DNA of 64,000 nt from NCBI RefSeq assembly GCF_900116685.1, contig NZ_FPBL01000003.1, positions 1-64,000 on the forward strand, written 5' to 3'. Positions 53,080 to 63,911 of this stretch are shown one piece after another. The number at the start of each line of letters is the position of its first letter. The stretch's first letter is position 1. Below the pieces are notes generated by a model. The model was not told the origin of the DNA and did no database searches. It worked only from the letters and a program-made list of their open reading frames with translations. The stretch comes from Nitrosomonas eutropha. GTDB lineage: Bacteria > Pseudomonadota > Gammaproteobacteria > Burkholderiales > Nitrosomonadaceae. Made by a program: the position numbers and the translations under genes.

Positions 53080-53529
53080 TTACTGTGTAAAAGAAGTTTT
53101 TTGTGCTTTGGCCGCTTGCTCCAATGCAGCGGCAGCTTCGGGTGGCATGTAATTTTCATCATGCTTGGCGAGCACTTCATCAGCATAGAAAACACCATCA
53201 TCTGCTATTTTTCCCTGTGCTACGACACCCTTCCCTTCCTTAAATAGATCAGGAAGAATCCCTGTATAAACTACCTTAATCACTTCAGCAGTATCCGTTA
53301 TGGCAAACTTCATGGTTGTACCGTCCCCAACCCGTTTGAGTGAGCCTTCTTCTACCAGTCCGCCCACCCTGAAGCTTTTTCCAATAGGAGCTTCTTTTGC
53401 AGCCACCTGACTCGGGCTAAAGAAAAAAACCAGATTACTCTGAAATGCATTCAGTACCAGCACAACAGAGACTGCCAATGCACTGACACTCAACGCAATA
53501 ACAGCCATTTTTTTATGACGTGGCTTCAT
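53080..53529 (-). CDS. ccmE: Haem chaperone CcmE
   Basis: Periplasmic carrier that binds haem covalently. One N-terminal membrane helix and an OB-fold ([19 protein letters not shown] and [15 protein letters not shown]). The haem-binding His lies in LAKHDENY, the HxxxY form with Tyr four residues on. 149 residues. Overlaps ccmD. Confidence 0.95.
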   Translation of the reverse strand: MKPRHKKMAVIALSVSALAVSVVLVLNAFQSNLVFFFSPSQVAAKEAPIGKSFRVGGLVEEGSLKRVGDGTTMKFAITDTAEVIKVVYTGILPDLFKEGKGVVAQGKIADDGVFYADEVLAKHDENYMPPEAAAALEQAAKAQKTSFTQ

Positions 53530-53708
53530 TTCTCTCCTCGCAAAATTGATCTTCTTTTCTGACCTAAGTGTTTGTATAAAGTTCGTTTGCGACCACGAAT
53601 CAATACAACCTCACCAATTATGCATATCATCGCAACAAGATAAGACCCCCATACATAAAGGCCATAACCACCCATTGCGAAAAAATCAGACAAGCTCTCC
53701 CACTTCAT
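53526..53708 (-). CDS. ccmD: Haem exporter accessory protein CcmD
   Basis: Small single-helix protein that helps release CcmE from Ccm[23 protein letters not shown], the hallmark N terminus, is followed by a helix and a basic tail ([16 protein letters not shown]). 60 residues from the ATG that overlaps the ccmC stop (ATGA). Confidence 0.9.
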   Translation of the reverse strand: MKWESLSDFFAMGGYGLYVWGSYLVAMICIIGEVVLIRGRKRTLYKHLGQKRRSILRGEK

Positions 53709-54448
53709 TCCAATACTCCTTCCTTCAACTCTGATACCCATGCCGTATGACGTTCACGCTCTAAAATGATGAGACGAGTACGGGTCAGAATCATTACAAT
53801 TGAATACATCCATGCTGCCAAGGTCATGATCAGCATGCCAGATAACATGGCAGTTGCCATCTTGGGAGATTGAACCAGGCTAACAGAAGCACCCTGATGG
53901 AGGGTATTCCACCACTGTACCGAGAAATAAATAATCGGGACATTGACAACGCCCACCAGAGCAATGACCGCTCCAGCTTTGTCCGCGCGCTTTGGGTCAT
54001 CAATAGCAGCCTGTAGCGACATAAAACCAATATATAAAAAGAACAGAATCAACTCTGATGTCAGGCGAGCATCCCAGACCCACCACGTTCCCCACATCGG
54101 CTTTCCCCACCATGCTCCCGTCCACAAGGCAAGAAAAGCAAACATAGCACCTGTCGGAGCTATAGCACTTGCCACCATGGAGGAAAGTCGTGTATTAAAT
54201 GCCAATCCCACCCCGGCCCAGAATGCCATAATCACATACAGGAACATCGACATCCAGGCAGCCGGGACGTGGATAAAAATAATCCGGTAAGCCTCGCCCT
54301 GTTGAAAGTCTGTCGGGGCTACAAAGAAACCGATATACAACCCCACGACCAGAAAAATAATTGCCAAAGTCGCAAAATAGGGAACCATCCGGCCCGCCAG
54401 AAAGTAAAAACTCGCGGGAGAGGCATATTTAAACCAGTTGATTGTCAT
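53705..54448 (-). CDS. ccmC: Haem export/handling protein CcmC
   Basis: Six-helix membrane protein that loads haem onto CcmE. WWD motif WGTWWVWDARLTSELILF with flanking His residues (IFIHVPAAW and TLHQGASV). 247 residues. A 102-base gap with nothing recognisable separates it from ccmB. Confidence 0.95.
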   Translation of the reverse strand: MTINWFKYASPASFYFLAGRMVPYFATLAIIFLVVGLYIGFFVAPTDFQQGEAYRIIFIHVPAAWMSMFLYVIMAFWAGVGLAFNTRLSSMVASAIAPTGAMFAFLALWTGAWWGKPMWGTWWVWDARLTSELILFFLYIGFMSLQAAIDDPKRADKAGAVIALVGVVNVPIIYFSVQWWNTLHQGASVSLVQSPKMATAMLSGMLIMTLAAWMYSIVMILTRTRLIILERERHTAWVSELKEGVLE

Positions 54449-54550
54449 GTTCTGAATATTCTCTCTGAATTGATCCAGTAGATAAAATTACGCTCTACTG
54501 CCATACCAACAAACGCAACATCAGCATTATTCCCGGATACATCCTTTCTA

Positions 54551-55210
54551 TTAGCTCATGGAAATCCGGAGAGAGGCGGCTGTTGCCCAAGGTGAAAAAA
54601 CGATAGAAACCAGCAAAAATGCACCCAGTATCGAAAAATGGGCCCCAAACTCCATCCCAGCGCTACTCGCTTCAACCGCACCTGTCCCAAAAATTAATAC
54701 CGGAATGTAGAGTGGCAAAACCAGTATCGACACCAGTACCCCCCCTCCCCTTAATCCCAGCGTTAATGCTGCACCGATTGCACCGATCAAACTTAGTACA
54801 GGAGTTCCCAGCAGTAATGAAAGTGTAAGCACAAGCAATGCATCTCCAGGCAAGTCATACTGAATCCCCAGTATCGGAGCCATCAATACCAGAGGAATCC
54901 CTGTTACCAGCCAGTGTGATATTGCTTTTCCGGTGACTAGCGCCGCCAGAGAAACAGGGGAAAGCAGCATTTGCTCCAAGGTGCCATCCGCATAATCACT
55001 GGAGAACATACGGCCAAGTGATAACATCGAAGCCAGCAAGGCTGCTACCCAGACTACACCTGAGGCCATTGTCCGCAATATGTTGGGTTCAGGCCCCACG
55101 CCCAATGGAAACAAGCTGACAACTATTATGAAAAAGAATAGCGTTGTCAGCACATCGGAGCGCCGGCGCATTGCCAGCAATAAGTCCCGTTTAACTATCC
55201 ACCAGATCAT
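54551..55210 (-). CDS. ccmB: Haem exporter permease CcmB
   Basis: Membrane subunit of the CcmAB ABC transporter. It shows FFIIVVSLFPLGVGPEPNIL, the family segment FSSDYADGTLEQMLLSP, and about six membrane helices. 219 residues. Begins six bases after ccmA. Confidence 0.95.
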   Translation of the reverse strand: MIWWIVKRDLLLAMRRRSDVLTTLFFFIIVVSLFPLGVGPEPNILRTMASGVVWVAALLASMLSLGRMFSSDYADGTLEQMLLSPVSLAALVTGKAISHWLVTGIPLVLMAPILGIQYDLPGDALLVLTLSLLLGTPVLSLIGAIGAALTLGLRGGGVLVSILVLPLYIPVLIFGTGAVEASSAGMEFGAHFSILGAFLLVSIVFSPWATAASLRISMS

Positions 55211-55216
55211 ATCGAA

Positions 55217-55831
55217 TCAGGATAAAGTCAAATGATGAACAGCTGCAGCAGTCATGACAATTTCCTGATGAGTGGTCATTACGACCATGCCTCCTTTCGA
55301 CAGATTATGCTCCAGTATCTCTTTAATCAGCTTCACCGCTTCAGTATCCAGCGCGGTCAAAGGCTCATCCAATATCCACAACCTGGTTCGCACCACTAGC
55401 AAACGCGCCAAAGCTACCCGCCTGCGCTGTCCTTGCGATAACACTTTAGCCAGCAGCATCTCACGCCCCGCTAGCCCAATCCGCCCCAACGCATCTGCCG
55501 CTTGATTTTCATCAATCTCACAATCAGCCAGTGCGCAGGATATCCGCAGATTCTCGATAGCGGTCAGATCATCCTTGATACCACCCAGATGCCCCAGATA
55601 GGTCATCATGCCACGATAATCTCCGCCCAGCTTCCGGATATCCGCTCCATCCCAGAGAATTTCACCACTATCAGGCGACGATAATCCACACAATAATCTC
55701 AGCAAACTGGTTTTACCGCTACCGTTAGGTCCGCCAACAAACATCAGCTCACCAGGATTTACTGAGAAGGAAATGTTACTGAAGAGTTTATGCTCCCCTC
55801 GTATACACTCCAGGTTCCTGGCCGTCAGCAT
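55217..55831 (-). CDS. ccmA: Haem exporter ATP-binding protein CcmA
   Basis: ATPase of the CcmABCD complex that releases holo-CcmE. Walker A GPNGSGKTSLLRL, ABC signature LSQGQRRRVALARL, Walker B LWILDEPLTALD. 204 residues. First ccm gene; 110 bases after truB on the same strand, so the ccm genes may be read partly from the rimP operon. Confidence 0.95.
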   Translation of the reverse strand: MLTARNLECIRGEHKLFSNISFSVNPGELMFVGGPNGSGKTSLLRLLCGLSSPDSGEILWDGADIRKLGGDYRGMMTYLGHLGGIKDDLTAIENLRISCALADCEIDENQAADALGRIGLAGREMLLAKVLSQGQRRRVALARLLVVRTRLWILDEPLTALDTEAVKLIKEILEHNLSKGGMVVMTTHQEIVMTAAAVHHLTLS

Positions 55832-55941
55832 CTGAATAATAATTGAGCTGCAATCATAAAAGCTGGAGATTATAGCGTATTGCTGATTTCTTAGTGGCGC
55901 TGCCAGTACTCGGATATATAAAAATCATTCTGCTCTTTTTT

Positions 55942-56925
55942 CTAACCTGTTGAATCGGCAAACCCACCTGCTGCAACGGTCAACACAACCATTCTTCTGG
56001 GTGCGATGATCTCGGAATCAACCCACTCTCCGAGACCAAGAAAAACATTCTCTCTATCATATAGCTTTAATTTGGTATTGGCCTGAAACAGGGGGTGTGA
56101 TCTGTCCTTCCTGATTTTCTGCCCTTGCTGCAAACGCACTACTTCATCGTCATCAAACACCATAGAAGGGATGTCGCTTAAAAGGCTATCAATTGGATAC
56201 AAAAATTTCAAGCGATCAAAAGGCTGTTCGGATTCGAGCTGATCCAGATTGCAAGCTTGCGATAAATCAAAATGACCGACACCAGTACGGGAAAGCGCCG
56301 TGAGATAGGCACCGCCATAGCCAAGCGCCTTTCCAATATCTTCTGCCAGTGTACGAATATAGGTGCCTGAACTACAACGAACCGTAATTATCATCTCAAA
56401 ACCCGATAAAACATTGAGAGATATACTATAAATTATAATTTCACGCGCCTTGCGCTCAATTGTAATTCCCTCTCGTGCATATCGATAAAGTGGTTTGCCC
56501 TGTAGCTTCAGCGCGCTGAACATGGGCGGAATCTGATTTGATCGGCCAAGAAAGGTTTGCAGGATTGCAGTCACTTGCCGGGAATCAGGTGGACACACAT
56601 TAGATTCAGCCACCTGCCTGATTTCACCCTCAGCATCCCCTGTATTACTTATATAACCAAGCTTAAGGGAGGCAGTATAGGTCTTATCCACACTCAGCAA
56701 AGCTGAAGAAAACTTGGTGGCTTCACCAAGGCAGATTGGTAGCAAGCCTTGTGCCATCGGATCCAATGTACCAGTATGGCCTGCCTTTGTTGCTGACAAT
56801 AAACGCTTACTGATCTGAAGCGCCCGATTAGATGAGATACCAACAGGCTTGTCGAGTAACAAAACTCCATTACAGTTAACTGATTTAAGCTGAACAGATC
56901 TTGCTGATGATAAGAGTTTGGCCAA
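55942..56925 (-). CDS. truB: tRNA pseudouridine-55 synthase
   Basis: Modifies U55 in all tRNAs. N-terminal GVLLLDKPVGISSN, catalytic Asp in GHTGTLDPMAQGLLPICLGEATKF, and RCSSGTYIRTLAEDIGKALG. About 327 residues. The only in-frame start near the N terminus is TTG at 56925, without a visible ribosome site; this start is therefore less certain than the gene. Follows rbfA. Confidence 0.93.
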   Translation of the reverse strand: MAKLLSSARSVQLKSVNCNGVLLLDKPVGISSNRALQISKRLLSATKAGHTGTLDPMAQGLLPICLGEATKFSSALLSVDKTYTASLKLGYISNTGDAEGEIRQVAESNVCPPDSRQVTAILQTFLGRSNQIPPMFSALKLQGKPLYRYAREGITIERKAREIIIYSISLNVLSGFEMIITVRCSSGTYIRTLAEDIGKALGYGGAYLTALSRTGVGHFDLSQACNLDQLESEQPFDRLKFLYPIDSLLSDIPSMVFDDDEVVRLQQGQKIRKDRSHPLFQANTKLKLYDRENVFLGLGEWVDSEIIAPRRMVVLTVAAGGFADSTG

Positions 56926-57005
56926 AAAATTTTAGTTCGCTAAATGTAATTCCAGGTCATAGCGCCATGCCGCATGAAATGCCAAGTCTGTAGATATCAC
57001 CACAA

Positions 57006-57365
57006 TCAGGATAAGGTTTTACCTACGGCTTCATCAATCAATCTGGAGAGTTTTATTCCACGTTCGATAGATTCATCATAAACAAATTGTAACTGCGGAA
57101 CAATTCTCAACCTGATTTTACCGGCCAGCTGACTGCGCAGAAATCCTGCAGCCTGCTTCAATCCTTCCCCCACAAGCTGAGCATTTTCATTACCTCCCAG
57201 CGTGGTATAAAAGACTTTGGCATAAGCATAGTCCCGCGTCACCTCCACCCCAGTTAGCGTTATCATCCCGATTCGCGGATCCATTATTTCATTCTGGATC
57301 AATGAGGCCAATTCACGCTGAACCTGGTCAGCCACTCGTAAGGTACGGGAAAAATCCTTCGGCAT
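57006..57365 (-). CDS. rbfA: Ribosome-binding factor A
   Basis: KH-fold factor for 30S subunit maturation and cold adaptation. MPKDFSRTLRVADQVQRELA and ITLTGVEVTRDYAYAKVFYT are typical. The ATG at 57365 is fixed by a strong AAGGAGGT (57377-57370) four bases upstream, giving 119 residues; a longer frame has no such site. Confidence 0.95.
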   Translation of the reverse strand: MPKDFSRTLRVADQVQRELASLIQNEIMDPRIGMITLTGVEVTRDYAYAKVFYTTLGGNENAQLVGEGLKQAAGFLRSQLAGKIRLRIVPQLQFVYDESIERGIKLSRLIDEAVGKTLS

Positions 57366-57417
57366 GATTACCTCCTTTTCAATCAGGCGAATCATTCATC
57401 GCGCCCGATGTACAGCA

Positions 57418-60078
57418 TCACAATACACGGGCAGTTTCAACAATCTCATACACTTCAATCTGATCACCCTGTTGAATGTCATTAAAATTCTTCAATGAAA
57501 GTCCGCATTCGAAACCAGATTTAACTTCCTTGACATCATCCTTGAACCGCTTCAGAGAATCCAGACTGCCACTATGTATAACAACACCGTCACGCAGCAC
57601 TCTTACCGGCGCATCGCGTCGAACCAATCCTTCAAGCACATAACAACCAGCCACGACACCGACTTTAGATATCCGGTAAATCTCTCGAATATCGACCAAA
57701 CCCAGGATTTTTTCTTTGCGATCTGGCGTCATCATTCCTGATAAGGCCTTTTTAACTTCATCAACTGCTTCATAGATGATGTTGTAGTAGCGCACATCCA
57801 CCCCAGTTGAAGCAATCAGCTTGCGTGCCCCCAAATCAGCACGACAGTTGAACCCGATGACAACAGCTTTGGATGCAAGAGCCAGATTAATATCAGATTC
57901 AATAATTGCTCCGACCCCGCTATGCACGATATTAATCTTCACCTCATCGGTTTCCAGCTTCTTCAATGCGTAAGCCAGTGCCTCGCATGATCCCTGTACA
58001 TCGGCCTTAATGATCAGGTTGAGTGTACTGATGTCCTCTTGATGGCCGAACACATCTTCCATTTTTGCCACATGAAGCTTGTCCAGTCGGACATCGCGGA
58101 ATTTACCCTGACGGAAAAGAGCAATTTCCCTGGCCTTGCGTTCATCACTAAGTGCTATAAACACTTCACCTGCTGCAGCAACTTCAGACAACCCCTGAAT
58201 CTCAACAGGAATTGAAGTGCCCGCTTCACTGACGGATTTGCCTCGCTCATCCAGCATCGCTCTGATTTTACCGAACACAGCCCCAGTAAGGACAATATCA
58301 CCCCGTCTCAAAGTTCCGGACTGCACCAGAACTGTCGCTACCGGGCCACGGCCTTTGTCCAGACGTGATTCAATGATCACTCCTTTCGCCGGCGCGTCCC
58401 GCACAGCCTTCAGCTCCAGTACCTCTGCCTGCAATAAAACAGCCTCCAGTAATTCATCAATTCCCTGGCCAGTTTTTGCTGAAACGCCAATAAACATGGC
58501 ATCCCCCCCCCAATCTTCAGGCACAACGCCATGATTAACGAGCTCTTGCTTAATACGTTCAAGATTGGCTTCCGGCTTGTCCATTTTATTAACAGCCACA
58601 ACAATAGGTATACTTGCTGCCTTGGCGTGATGAACTGCCTCAATCGTCTGCGGCATCACACCATCATCAGCTGCCACTACCAATATGACTATATCGGTAA
58701 TTTTGGCACCGCGAGCACGCATGGCCGTAAACGCTTCATGTCCTGGGGTATCCAGAAAGGTAACTACGCCACGCGAGGTTTTAACGTGATAAGCCCCGAT
58801 ATGTTGCGTAATGCCGCCGGCCTCCCCCCCCGCAACACGCGTTCTGCGAACATAGTCCAGTAATGAGGTTTTTCCATGGTCAACGTGCCCCATCACCGTC
58901 ACTACCGGGGCACGCGATTCCATCCTGGCTTCGTCAGGAGATGAATCAACCTCTTCCAAGAAAGCTTCCGGATTATCCGGTGCAGCAATCTTGGCCACAT
59001 GCCCCATCTCTTCAACAACAATCATGGCTGTTTCCTGATCCAGCATCTGATTGATCGTCACCATGTTGCCCATTTTCATCAATACCTTGATAACTTCAGC
59101 CGCCTTGACCGCCATTTTTTGTGCCAGTACAGCGACCGAAATCGTCTCAGGGATCAATACCTCATGCACAACCGGCTCAGTTGGCGCTGAAAAAGCATGC
59201 TGGGATTGCGACTCATCCGACCTGCTCCTGCCGTGTTTATCTTTGCGCAAGCGCCATTCCTGTCCACCAGATACATCTCCGCGTGCTTTTGATTCACGAC
59301 GCTTAACTGGCTCATCCTTCCATGCTTCCTGCTGTCTAGACTGCTTCTTTTTCTTCTCGCCTTTTTCTTCCGGTTTTACAGCCGGCTTCTGCGGAGCACG
59401 TTCCTTGGCCGCCGGAGTCGTTTGAGTAGTTACCGTAATCGTAGCAGAGGGAATTGCAGCAGTTGTTTCAGCAGATTTTGATGGAGTTTCAGCTACAGAT
59501 CCTGGCACAGCCACCGTTGCTGACCCAGGTTCTTGCACCACCTGGGCAGATTCTTTTTTTACCTCGGTCTGGGCTGCTACCTGCTGCCTTCGTTTTTCCT
59601 GTTTTTCTTTCAGTTCTGCAGCCTGGCGTGCAATCAATTCTGATCTTTTTCTGGCTTCTTCAGCACGCAAAGCGATTTGTTCAGCATCAAGTACAGATTT
59701 TACTGGAACAGCTTCTGGAGCTTCCGCTGCTTTCAGAGAGGCATCTTCACTTGCTCTTTTACTGGCCGTATCAGATTCATCCTGCTTGGTAGTCAACACC
59801 CGTTTTTTTCTGACCTTGACCTCGATAGTTCTAGGCCTTCCCGCACTATCCGATTGCTTTATCTCTGTTGTTTGTCTACGCGCCAAAGTGATCCTGGCTC
59901 TTGATCCACTACTACCATGTGATTTACGCAGATAATCGAGAAGCTGCGTCTTATCCTGCTCTGTCACAAAATCCGCTGCGGAACGTTTAACAACCCCGGC
60001 AGCCTGAAGTTGTTCCAACAACAAATTGGGCAGCATACCCAGATCATGTGCAAATTGCTCTACAGTCATTTGAGTCAT
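57418..60078 (-). CDS. infB: Translation initiation factor IF-2
   Basis: GTPase that brings initiator tRNA to the 30S subunit. IF2N domain ([19 protein letters not shown]), a long Lys/Glu/Ala-rich linker (residues 80-310), then a second IF2N. The GTPase motifs are [22 protein letters not shown] and NKMDKP, followed by domains II-IV. About 886 residues. The ATG at 60078 has AAAGGG six bases upstream; TTG at 60084 or ATG at 60069 are alternatives. Confidence 0.96.
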   Translation of the reverse strand: MTQMTVEQFAHDLGMLPNLLLEQLQAAGVVKRSAADFVTEQDKTQLLDYLRKSHGSSGSRARITLARRQTTEIKQSDSAGRPRTIEVKVRKKRVLTTKQDESDTASKRASEDASLKAAEAPEAVPVKSVLDAEQIALRAEEARKRSELIARQAAELKEKQEKRRQQVAAQTEVKKESAQVVQEPGSATVAVPGSVAETPSKSAETTAAIPSATITVTTQTTPAAKERAPQKPAVKPEEKGEKKKKQSRQQEAWKDEPVKRRESKARGDVSGGQEWRLRKDKHGRSRSDESQSQHAFSAPTEPVVHEVLIPETISVAVLAQKMAVKAAEVIKVLMKMGNMVTINQMLDQETAMIVVEEMGHVAKIAAPDNPEAFLEEVDSSPDEARMESRAPVVTVMGHVDHGKTSLLDYVRRTRVAGGEAGGITQHIGAYHVKTSRGVVTFLDTPGHEAFTAMRARGAKITDIVILVVAADDGVMPQTIEAVHHAKAASIPIVVAVNKMDKPEANLERIKQELVNHGVVPEDWGGDAMFIGVSAKTGQGIDELLEAVLLQAEVLELKAVRDAPAKGVIIESRLDKGRGPVATVLVQSGTLRRGDIVLTGAVFGKIRAMLDERGKSVSEAGTSIPVEIQGLSEVAAAGEVFIALSDERKAREIALFRQGKFRDVRLDKLHVAKMEDVFGHQEDISTLNLIIKADVQGSCEALAYALKKLETDEVKINIVHSGVGAIIESDINLALASKAVVIGFNCRADLGARKLIASTGVDVRYYNIIYEAVDEVKKALSGMMTPDRKEKILGLVDIREIYRISKVGVVAGCYVLEGLVRRDAPVRVLRDGVVIHSGSLDSLKRFKDDVKEVKSGFECGLSLKNFNDIQQGDQIEVYEIVETARVL

Positions 60079-60196
60079 CAGCAACCCTTTACCCCAAATC
60101 CAACAAAAATCATAAAAAACACAATCAATATTTCCTTAACCAACTCATATCCCGCTCCGGAAACAGATACGGGATTCGCTCGCTTTATATCAAAAT

Positions 60197-61669
60197 TCAA
60201 GTAAACCAGGGTTCGCGCGCCTTAATAATAATTTTACTTGCCCGATCAAGATCCACGCCCGTCAACTCGACTAGATCATCCGCCGCCAGATCTGCAAGTT
60301 CTTCCTGAGTATTGATCCCTTTAGCAGCCAGCTCACGCACAAGATCAATATCCACCCCTTCCAAAGCAAGCAATGCTTCAGACGCATGCCCTATTTTTTC
60401 TTCAGTTACAATTGCAGCCGTCAACAAAGCATTGCGGGCGCGATTACGTAACTCTTCAATTGTCTCATGATCAAATTCCTGGATTTCCAGCATTTCTTCA
60501 ATTGGAATATACGCAATTTCTTCCAATGTGGAAAAACCCTCATCTACCAGGATACGCCCGACCTCTTCATCCACATCAAGCTTTTCCATGAATAATTCGC
60601 AAATGGAAGCAGCTTCCTCCTCACTTTTTTCATGAGATTCTTCCACCGTCATGATATTGAGCTGCCAGCCCGTCAACTCTGAGGCCAGCCGAACATTTTG
60701 CCCACCTCGTCCAATAGCCTGAGCCAGATTTTCTTCATCCACCACAACATCCATACTATGCTTATCTTCATCCATCACTATACTGCTAATCACAGCAGGC
60801 GCCAGCGCATTCACAACAAATGTAGCTTGATCATCTGACCACTGAATAATATCCACCCGCTCACCTGCCAGCTCACCGGTAACCGCCTGTACCCTTGAAC
60901 CACGCATACCAACACAAGTACCAATTGGGTCAACACGCGCATCATTTGATTTAACCGCAATTTTTGCCCTGAAACCCGGATCTCTAGCCGCCGCCCTGAT
61001 TTCCAGAATACCTTCCTCTATCTCCGGCACCTCAAGCTCGAATAACTTGACCAGAAAATCTGCTGAAGTCCTGGATAACACCAGTTGTGGCCCTCTGACA
61101 GCGCGATCAATTTTGAGTAGATAAGCGCGAACACGATCCCCCATTCTCAGATTCTCATGCGAAATCATCTGATCACGCGGCAAAACTGCTTCGATCTTGC
61201 CAAATTCAATGATCGCATTCCCACGATCCATACGCTTAATCACACCACTTACCAGATACTCCCCGCGCTCAAGAAAATCATTCAAATTCTGTTCGCGTTC
61301 GGCATCGCGTATTTTCTGAAAGATAACTTGCTTCGCGGCCTGTGCCCCGATCCGGTCAAATGTAACATCCTCTATCAGCTCTTCTACATATTCACCCGGA
61401 ACAGATTGCGGATTCTGCTTTACGGCCTCAACCAGTGCAATTTGCCGTTCAGGATGCTCCACTACATCATCGGCAACAATCAACCATCTACGAAAGCATT
61501 GAAATCCACCCGTATCCCGGTCGATAGAGACACGCACATCAATATCATCCCGGGTATGCTTCTTGGCAGCAGAAGCCAGAGCCATTTCGAGTGCAGTAAA
61601 AACAATGTTTTTATCCACATTCTTCTCATGCGCCAAAGCATTGACCAACAGTAAAATCTCGCGGCTCAT
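60197..61669 (-). CDS. nusA: Transcription termination/antitermination factor NusA
   Basis: Binds RNA polymerase and nascent RNA. N-terminal RNAP-binding domain, S1 domain ([20 protein letters not shown]), KH domains ([18 protein letters not shown] and [18 protein letters not shown]), and two C-terminal acidic repeats of about 50 residues. 490 residues. GGAGGA precedes the ATG. Product may feed back on the leader hairpin upstream of rimP. Confidence 0.96.
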   Translation of the reverse strand: MSREILLLVNALAHEKNVDKNIVFTALEMALASAAKKHTRDDIDVRVSIDRDTGGFQCFRRWLIVADDVVEHPERQIALVEAVKQNPQSVPGEYVEELIEDVTFDRIGAQAAKQVIFQKIRDAEREQNLNDFLERGEYLVSGVIKRMDRGNAIIEFGKIEAVLPRDQMISHENLRMGDRVRAYLLKIDRAVRGPQLVLSRTSADFLVKLFELEVPEIEEGILEIRAAARDPGFRAKIAVKSNDARVDPIGTCVGMRGSRVQAVTGELAGERVDIIQWSDDQATFVVNALAPAVISSIVMDEDKHSMDVVVDEENLAQAIGRGGQNVRLASELTGWQLNIMTVEESHEKSEEEAASICELFMEKLDVDEEVGRILVDEGFSTLEEIAYIPIEEMLEIQEFDHETIEELRNRARNALLTAAIVTEEKIGHASEALLALEGVDIDLVRELAAKGINTQEELADLAADDLVELTGVDLDRASKIIIKAREPWFT

Positions 61670-61721
61670 ATTCCTCCAGCCCTATTTTTCAACCTTAAAT
61701 CCATCGACAGATTTACCCGAA

Positions 61722-62153
61722 TTACAATCTTGGAATCAGCCGGGCCTTTTCCAGATTTTTCAATTCAAACTGCAACAACTTTCCGTCAACATTCAACACC
61801 AGGGCATCATCCCCCACTTCGGTCAGTATCCCCACAAAATTTCTTTGCCCTTGCAAAGCAATTCGCAACCTGATCCGGATAGACTCCCCCACAAAACGGA
61901 CAAAATCAGCCCTTTTTTTCAAAGGCCTATCCAAGCCCGGTGATGAAACCTCAAGCCGGTTGTAATCAATATTCTCTACAGCCAGCAGCTGACTTAAATG
62001 ATTACTAACAGCAACGCAGTCATCAAGCGTTATCGCCCCATCCTTTTTATCTACAAACACCCGCAACAATCTGCCTGGAGTAGATTGTTCAATATCAACC
62101 AGCTCATACCCCAGACCAGCAATCGTTGGCTCGAGCAGCTCAAACAATGACAT
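61722..62153 (-). CDS. rimP: Ribosome maturation factor RimP
   Basis: Needed for 30S assembly. [25 protein letters not shown] and [17 protein letters not shown] are the family hallmarks. The ATG at 62153 ([10 protein letters not shown]) gives 143 residues; an extension upstream would read through the terminator-like hairpin. First gene of rimP-nusA-infB-rbfA-truB. Confidence 0.94.
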   Translation of the reverse strand: MSLFELLEPTIAGLGYELVDIEQSTPGRLLRVFVDKKDGAITLDDCVAVSNHLSQLLAVENIDYNRLEVSSPGLDRPLKKRADFVRFVGESIRIRLRIALQGQRNFVGILTEVGDDALVLNVDGKLLQFELKNLEKARLIPRL

Positions 62154-62168
62154 AGCCCCACCACAAAT

Positions 62169-62190
62169 AAAAAATGGGCTAACCAGCCCA
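62169..62190 (-). terminator. Intrinsic-terminator-like hairpin in the rimP leader (putative attenuator)
   Basis: On the minus strand TGGGCT-ggtt-AGCCCA is followed by six Ts (62174-62169). It lies 16 bases before the rimP ATG and downstream of the TATAAT at 62214-62209, so transcripts from that promoter must pass it. Confidence 0.6.
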
Positions 62191-62208
62191 CCCTCGAAAC
62201 ACATTTGT

Positions 62209-62214
62209 ATTATA
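62209..62214 (-). promoter_or_regulatory. Extended -10 promoter of the rimP-nusA-infB operon
   Basis: TGC-TATAAT on the minus strand is an extended -10 with a perfect hexamer; the -35 region is weak. Start would be near 62202, about 50 bases before rimP. Confidence 0.55.
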
Positions 62215-62249
62215 GCAAGGATTACAGTTCATAAAAACAGAAATTTATT

Positions 62250-62441
62250 TTACACCAATGTTTCCAACAAGTTATCACGAGTTTCATCTAAAACATACAT
62301 TGAAGCAATCGATCCCGCCGACATAAATATCGGCCTCAAACACTCCAATTCAGGATCGATACCTTCTGCACTTTGCAAACGCAAAAACGACTGGGCCCCA
62401 ATCTTCGCCAAATAACCGTCGAGGCTAAGGCCTGTAGAGAT
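62250..62441 (-). pseudogene. Possible C-terminal fragment of an unidentified gene
   Basis: An open stretch of 63 codons with protein-like composition: LDGYLAKIGAQSFLRLQSAE then ELECLRPIFMSAGSIASMY and a stop. It has no start codon near its left end and a stop immediately upstream, so it looks like the tail of a lost gene. No family recognised. Confidence 0.3.
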
Positions 62442-62591
62442 TTAGTATCTGATGTATGCGGGCTGTGCCTCAACCCAAATTGTCCATCAGGCGTAAATTC
62501 TGTGTATCTTCTATGGATTTCTAATGGATTATTGAGGTTCAATTCACGTATAAATATTCGACTGACATGAACAAAGACACAGTAGGCAAAG

Positions 62592-62812
62592 ATGGAGCAC
62601 CATTATTTGGGCAAAGCAGGCGATTCGGGATGCAGTGGCACGAACAATCGCCAGTTTGTGGATGTGGGAGATACGTACAGACAGTCTCTGGTGCGAATTA
62701 CCAGCTGCATTTGGCAAATGGGGCACGACCTCTTCAGCATTTGCAGGACTGGAGCAAGGTTGGTGTATTCAAGTGTTACAGCAGCAGGACTACCAGGGAC
62801 GAGCTCTCAGAC
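62592..62812 (+). pseudogene. IS5-family transposase relic (N-terminal part)
   Basis: Two overlapping frames together resemble the IS5-family N terminus: NRQFVD in one frame, then RTDSLWCELPAAFGKWGTT in another, against the usual 'RTGxPWRDLPxxFGxW'. Frame changes and the lack of a DDE region show it is broken. The MITE-like element begins at its right end. Confidence 0.6.
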
Positions 62813-62949
62813 TCTGTTCAATATCTCACTGAAGGGCGCATTATGACGTTGAAATTAAACGAGAAAGCGGAGCATACTTGAAGTATGTGAGCATTTTTTG
62901 AGTTTAATTTTGCCTTGCACTGCATCCCTTGATCGAGGTCTTGAACAGA
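62813..62949. mobile_element. MITE-like element, long copy (137 bp)
   Basis: Terminal inverted repeat TCTGTTCAA/TTGAACAGA. Both arms match the copy at 30520-30598 in inverted orientation. Between them is an extra ~58-bp module that folds on itself: AAATTAAAC pairs with GTTTAATTT, with CATACTT-g-AAGTATG at the tip. Confidence 0.65.
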
Positions 62950-63473
62950 TTCTCAGATAAACCGACGCAAAAACTTCCTTGCCATTGATTCGGAAATGTA
63001 CAAATAGCGCCATTTCACAGAAAGTTTCTTTGGAAGAGTCCAAGCGTATTGCTTTACGCAGCGACAGGACCGACTACAGCTTCTCGTCGGCCATTTACCT
63101 GCTATCTGCTATCTGCTGTCATCAGCTCCAGATGAATCTCAATAAAATCTAGCCAAAACACGATCTCATAAGAAATTCGCAAAGAAAAATCTGCTATGAA
63201 TAACCACGTTCTCAGGAAGCGGGGGTGCTATATTGTATCTTGATCAATAAAGTCAGAAAATTCACGAATTATTAATATTTCATGTATTTTACCCGGAACA
63301 ACAACAACAGCTTCCTCCGTGGGGCAATTACCTCCGTCATTAAAGCTTCACCAGCTTTATTATGTCGAGTAACCAGGCATCAAGATAAATCCACCATCAC
63401 TTTTAGCAGATAACAGTCTTGTCTGTCTTCATATGCAAACGCAGATATTAGAATTTTTGCAGGATTCACGGTA
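62950..63473. other. Non-coding stretch before the DUF1841 gene
   Basis: About 520 bases without a credible gene. It contains a short tandem CTGCTAT run near 63105 and a hairpin TAAAGCT-tcacc-AGCTTTA at 63341-63359, perhaps part of the downstream gene's control region. Confidence 0.35.
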
Positions 63474-63911
63474 ATGTTCAATCCCACAAGAAACCAGGCA
63501 CGACAACTGTTCTTTGATACATGGCACAAATATCAACAAAGAGAACCACTATCCGGCATGGAAACCATAGCAGTGGAAGTTATCCTGCAGCACCCGGAAT
63601 ATCATTCCATACTGCAGGACACCGAACGTTATCTTGACAAGGATTATCCACCTGAACAGGGCAAAATAAACCCCTTCCTGCATATGAGTATGCACATCGC
63701 CATCCGGGAGCAGCTTGCCATCAATCAGCCAACCGGTATTCTTCAGCGTTTCGAACAACTGAAAACTAAGCTACAAGGGGACGAGCATGAAGCGATGCAC
63801 CACACGATGGATTGTCTTGCAGAAATGCTCTGGCAATCTCAGCGCAACCAATCACCCCCCGATGCCAGTATTTATCTGGAATGCATGGACAAGCAGATCG
63901 GAAACAAATAA
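63474..63911 (+). CDS. DUF1841 family protein
   Basis: 145 residues with MFNPTRNQARQLFFDTWHKY, NPFLHMSMHIAIREQLAINQP and HHTMDCLAEMLWQSQRN, the conserved DUF1841 pattern of beta- and gammaproteobacteria. Soluble and His-rich; function unknown. The gene stands alone at the right end of the window. Confidence 0.9.
   Translation: MFNPTRNQARQLFFDTWHKYQQREPLSGMETIAVEVILQHPEYHSILQDTERYLDKDYPPEQGKINPFLHMSMHIAIREQLAINQPTGILQRFEQLKTKLQGDEHEAMHHTMDCLAEMLWQSQRNQSPPDASIYLECMDKQIGNK

Noticed and set aside
62855-63043. A 62-codon minus-strand frame across the right end of the long MITE-like copy
   Set aside because: It overlaps the repeat's inverted end and lacks a ribosome site; no family resemblance.
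63080-63125. Short tandem CTGCTAT run as a possible CRISPR or VNTR
   Set aside because: Only two to three imperfect units of seven bases, no spacers and no cas genes.
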